A DNA stretch of 8,802 bases from Prevotella sp. (GTDB taxonomy: Bacteria; Bacteroidota; Bacteroidia; Bacteroidales; Bacteroidaceae), in assembly GCA_016283605.1 (NCBI GenBank), contig JAEENF010000046.1:1-8802 (forward strand), written 5' to 3'. The stretch's first letter is position 1. Every line of letters begins with the position of its first letter. Of this stretch, positions 7,811 through 8,802 are shown one piece after another. A model generated the notes under the pieces. The model saw only the letters and a list, made by a program, of their open reading frames with translations, was not told the DNA's origin and made no database searches. Position numbers and translations under genes: made by a program.

Positions 7811-8802
7811 TTACCAATTATCAGAACGGAAAGAGGACACAGGCAGACCGTCGTGCATCAGGTCGCCAATCACCCAGTCCTTGAAAGCATAACGTACGGC
7901 AACGGGCTTTTTCACCTCGTCACAAACTACATAGACGCGATTGCGATTAACCCACACCTTTGTGGCAGGATGGAACACCTTATCGTTGCCTGCCACCTCG
8001 AAATTCTCAGATGTTGAGCCGTTTTCGAAATAGACCCACTCCTTACTCCTGTCGAAACTGATAACGGTGGTATCGTTCTTGAACTCAGCCTCCTTGAATT
8101 TGGCAAAGTCGGGTAGTCCCTTTACATCGTAAGTGTTTGCGAGAGCAAGGATAGCGAGACGTTCACCTGCCAGCCTTTTCTTGCGAGGATGAATGACATC
8201 CTTAATGCCAGTATCTAATAAAACAGCCATTCGACAATTGTCAACCATTGTTTCCACCTTTTGCTGCTGCTCACGAAGCAGAGCGCTATTATATAGAGCC
8301 CAGTCTGTAACGCTGTAATCGAAAGGTGCAATCTGACAGTAGTAGAATGGGAAATCGCCCTGCTTCCAGTCCTCGCGCCACCCCTGAATCATATGGGCCA
8401 TCAGGGGAGCATAGTAGTCATAGCGAGGTACGTTATCCTCACCTTGATACCAGATGGCACCACGGATGCCATAGCCAATAATCGGCTTTAACTGTCCATT
8501 GTAAAGAGCCGTAGGACAACGCTGCTGTAACTTCTTAACATCCTCCTCCGTGATAATCTGTTGTACCTTGGGGAATGCTTTTAACCATTCTGCGTTCATC
8601 CAAGCCTCGCAGGCCGAACCTCCGAAGGCCGTACAGATCAGTCCCACGGGAACGCCCAACAATTTCCGTAAGGTTTTTCCGAAATAATAGGCTGTAGCCG
8701 AGAACTCACGGACGCTGGCGGTATTTGCTGGAAGCCAAGAACCATCGAGGTCTGTCTGAGGCTCAAGTGATGCCAAACGCTTACCGTAAAACAACCGCAG
8801 GT
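7811..8802 (-). CDS. Sialate O-acetylesterase-like SGNH carbohydrate esterase, C-terminal part (5' end outside window)
   Basis: Carbohydrate esterase of the sialate O-acetylesterase (SASA) family, expected to remove O-acetyl groups from sugars in the periplasm or at the cell surface. About 330 C-terminal residues are visible. Numbering from the TTG codon at 8794, GLICTAFGGSACEAWM (51-66) is the family block containing the conserved GG. GAIWYQGEDN (112-121) is the WYQGE(S/D)N block. DVIHPRKKRLAGERLA (199-214) carries the expected catalytic Asp-x-x-His pair. The end, GLPVSSFRSDNW, is a typical family C-terminus, so the 3' end is intact and stops at TAA 7813-7811. The frame stays open to the right edge (CTG CGG before the TTG), so TTG 8794 is not a real start. 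The signal peptide and the GQSN-type nucleophile-serine block lie outside. It is the most upstream gene seen, 13 bases before the CotH gene. Family call is firm; the substrate is unknown, and such esterases often act on acetylated plant polysaccharides rather than sialic acid. Confidence 0.92.
   Translation of the reverse strand, partial: LRLFYGKRLASLEPQTDLDGSWLPANTASVREFSATAYYFGKTLRKLLGVPVGLICTAFGGSACEAWMNAEWLKAFPKVQQIITEEDVKKLQQRCPTALYNGQLKPIIGYGIRGAIWYQGEDNVPRYDYYAPLMAHMIQGWREDWKQGDFPFYYCQIAPFDYSVTDWALYNSALLREQQQKVETMVDNCRMAVLLDTGIKDVIHPRKKRLAGERLAILALANTYDVKGLPDFAKFKEAEFKNDTTVISFDRSKEWVYFENGSTSENFEVAGNDKVFHPATKVWVNRNRVYVVCDEVKKPVAVRYAFKDWVIGDLMHDGLPVSSFRSDNW

Noticed and set aside
7798..7860. 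Programmed frameshift joining the esterase to the CotH protein
   Set aside because: The CotH frame is open for 20 codons within the esterase end, but the esterase has a normal family C-terminus and no slippery sequence is evident; a separate start is simpler.
8792..8794. TTG as the start of the esterase gene
   Set aside because: The frame continues upstream to the window edge and the family needs an N-terminal region with the nucleophile serine; the visible part is a C-terminal fragment.
1..8802. A complete polysaccharide utilisation locus
   Set aside because: No SusC, SusD or regulator gene is in the window, so only an operon of likely glycan-degrading genes can be supported.

Overview
The window comes from a member of the Bacteroidota, most likely a gut- or rumen-type Bacteroidales and possibly Prevotella-like. 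The evidence is a C-terminal type IX secretion sorting domain, a DUF5703/GH95-like module, polysaccharide-utilisation style enzymes, tight gene spacing with little or no Shine-Dalgarno signal, and roughly balanced base composition judged by eye. No rRNA or other marker gene is present, so the genus is inference.

All coding sequence lies on the minus strand and fills the window almost completely. In transcription order, right to left: (1) the C-terminal ~330 residues of a sialate O-acetylesterase-like SGNH esterase, whose start lies beyond the right edge; (2) after 13 bases, a complete 1134-residue secreted CotH-kinase-family protein with two lamin-tail domains, a chitobiase-C-like domain, an InlB-repeat-like segment, a jelly-roll-like domain and a C-terminal type IX sorting domain; (3) after 5 bases, a giant bimodular glycoside hydrolase, 1462 residues of which are visible. 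It combines a DUF5703/GH95-like half with a GH78 alpha-L-rhamnosidase half and runs off the left edge before its stop. I translated gene 3 by hand: the frame is open from position 4387 to position 1 without interruption.

The three genes look like one operon. The esterase would remove O-acetyl groups, and the bimodular hydrolase would cleave terminal deoxy-sugars or related residues (rhamnose by the GH78 half, and an L-fucose/L-galactose or otherwise unknown linkage by the GH95-like half). This suggests an acetylated, rhamnose-containing polysaccharide such as a pectin (rhamnogalacturonan) or a rhamnose-rich exopolysaccharide. The CotH protein is the puzzling partner: a predicted surface-anchored protein with a kinase-like fold inside a glycan-degradation operon. 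No SusC/SusD pair, sulfatase or regulator is visible, so a polysaccharide utilisation locus is suggested but not shown.

No RNA gene, mobile element, CRISPR array, terminator or long non-coding stretch was seen. The longest non-coding gap is 13 bases.
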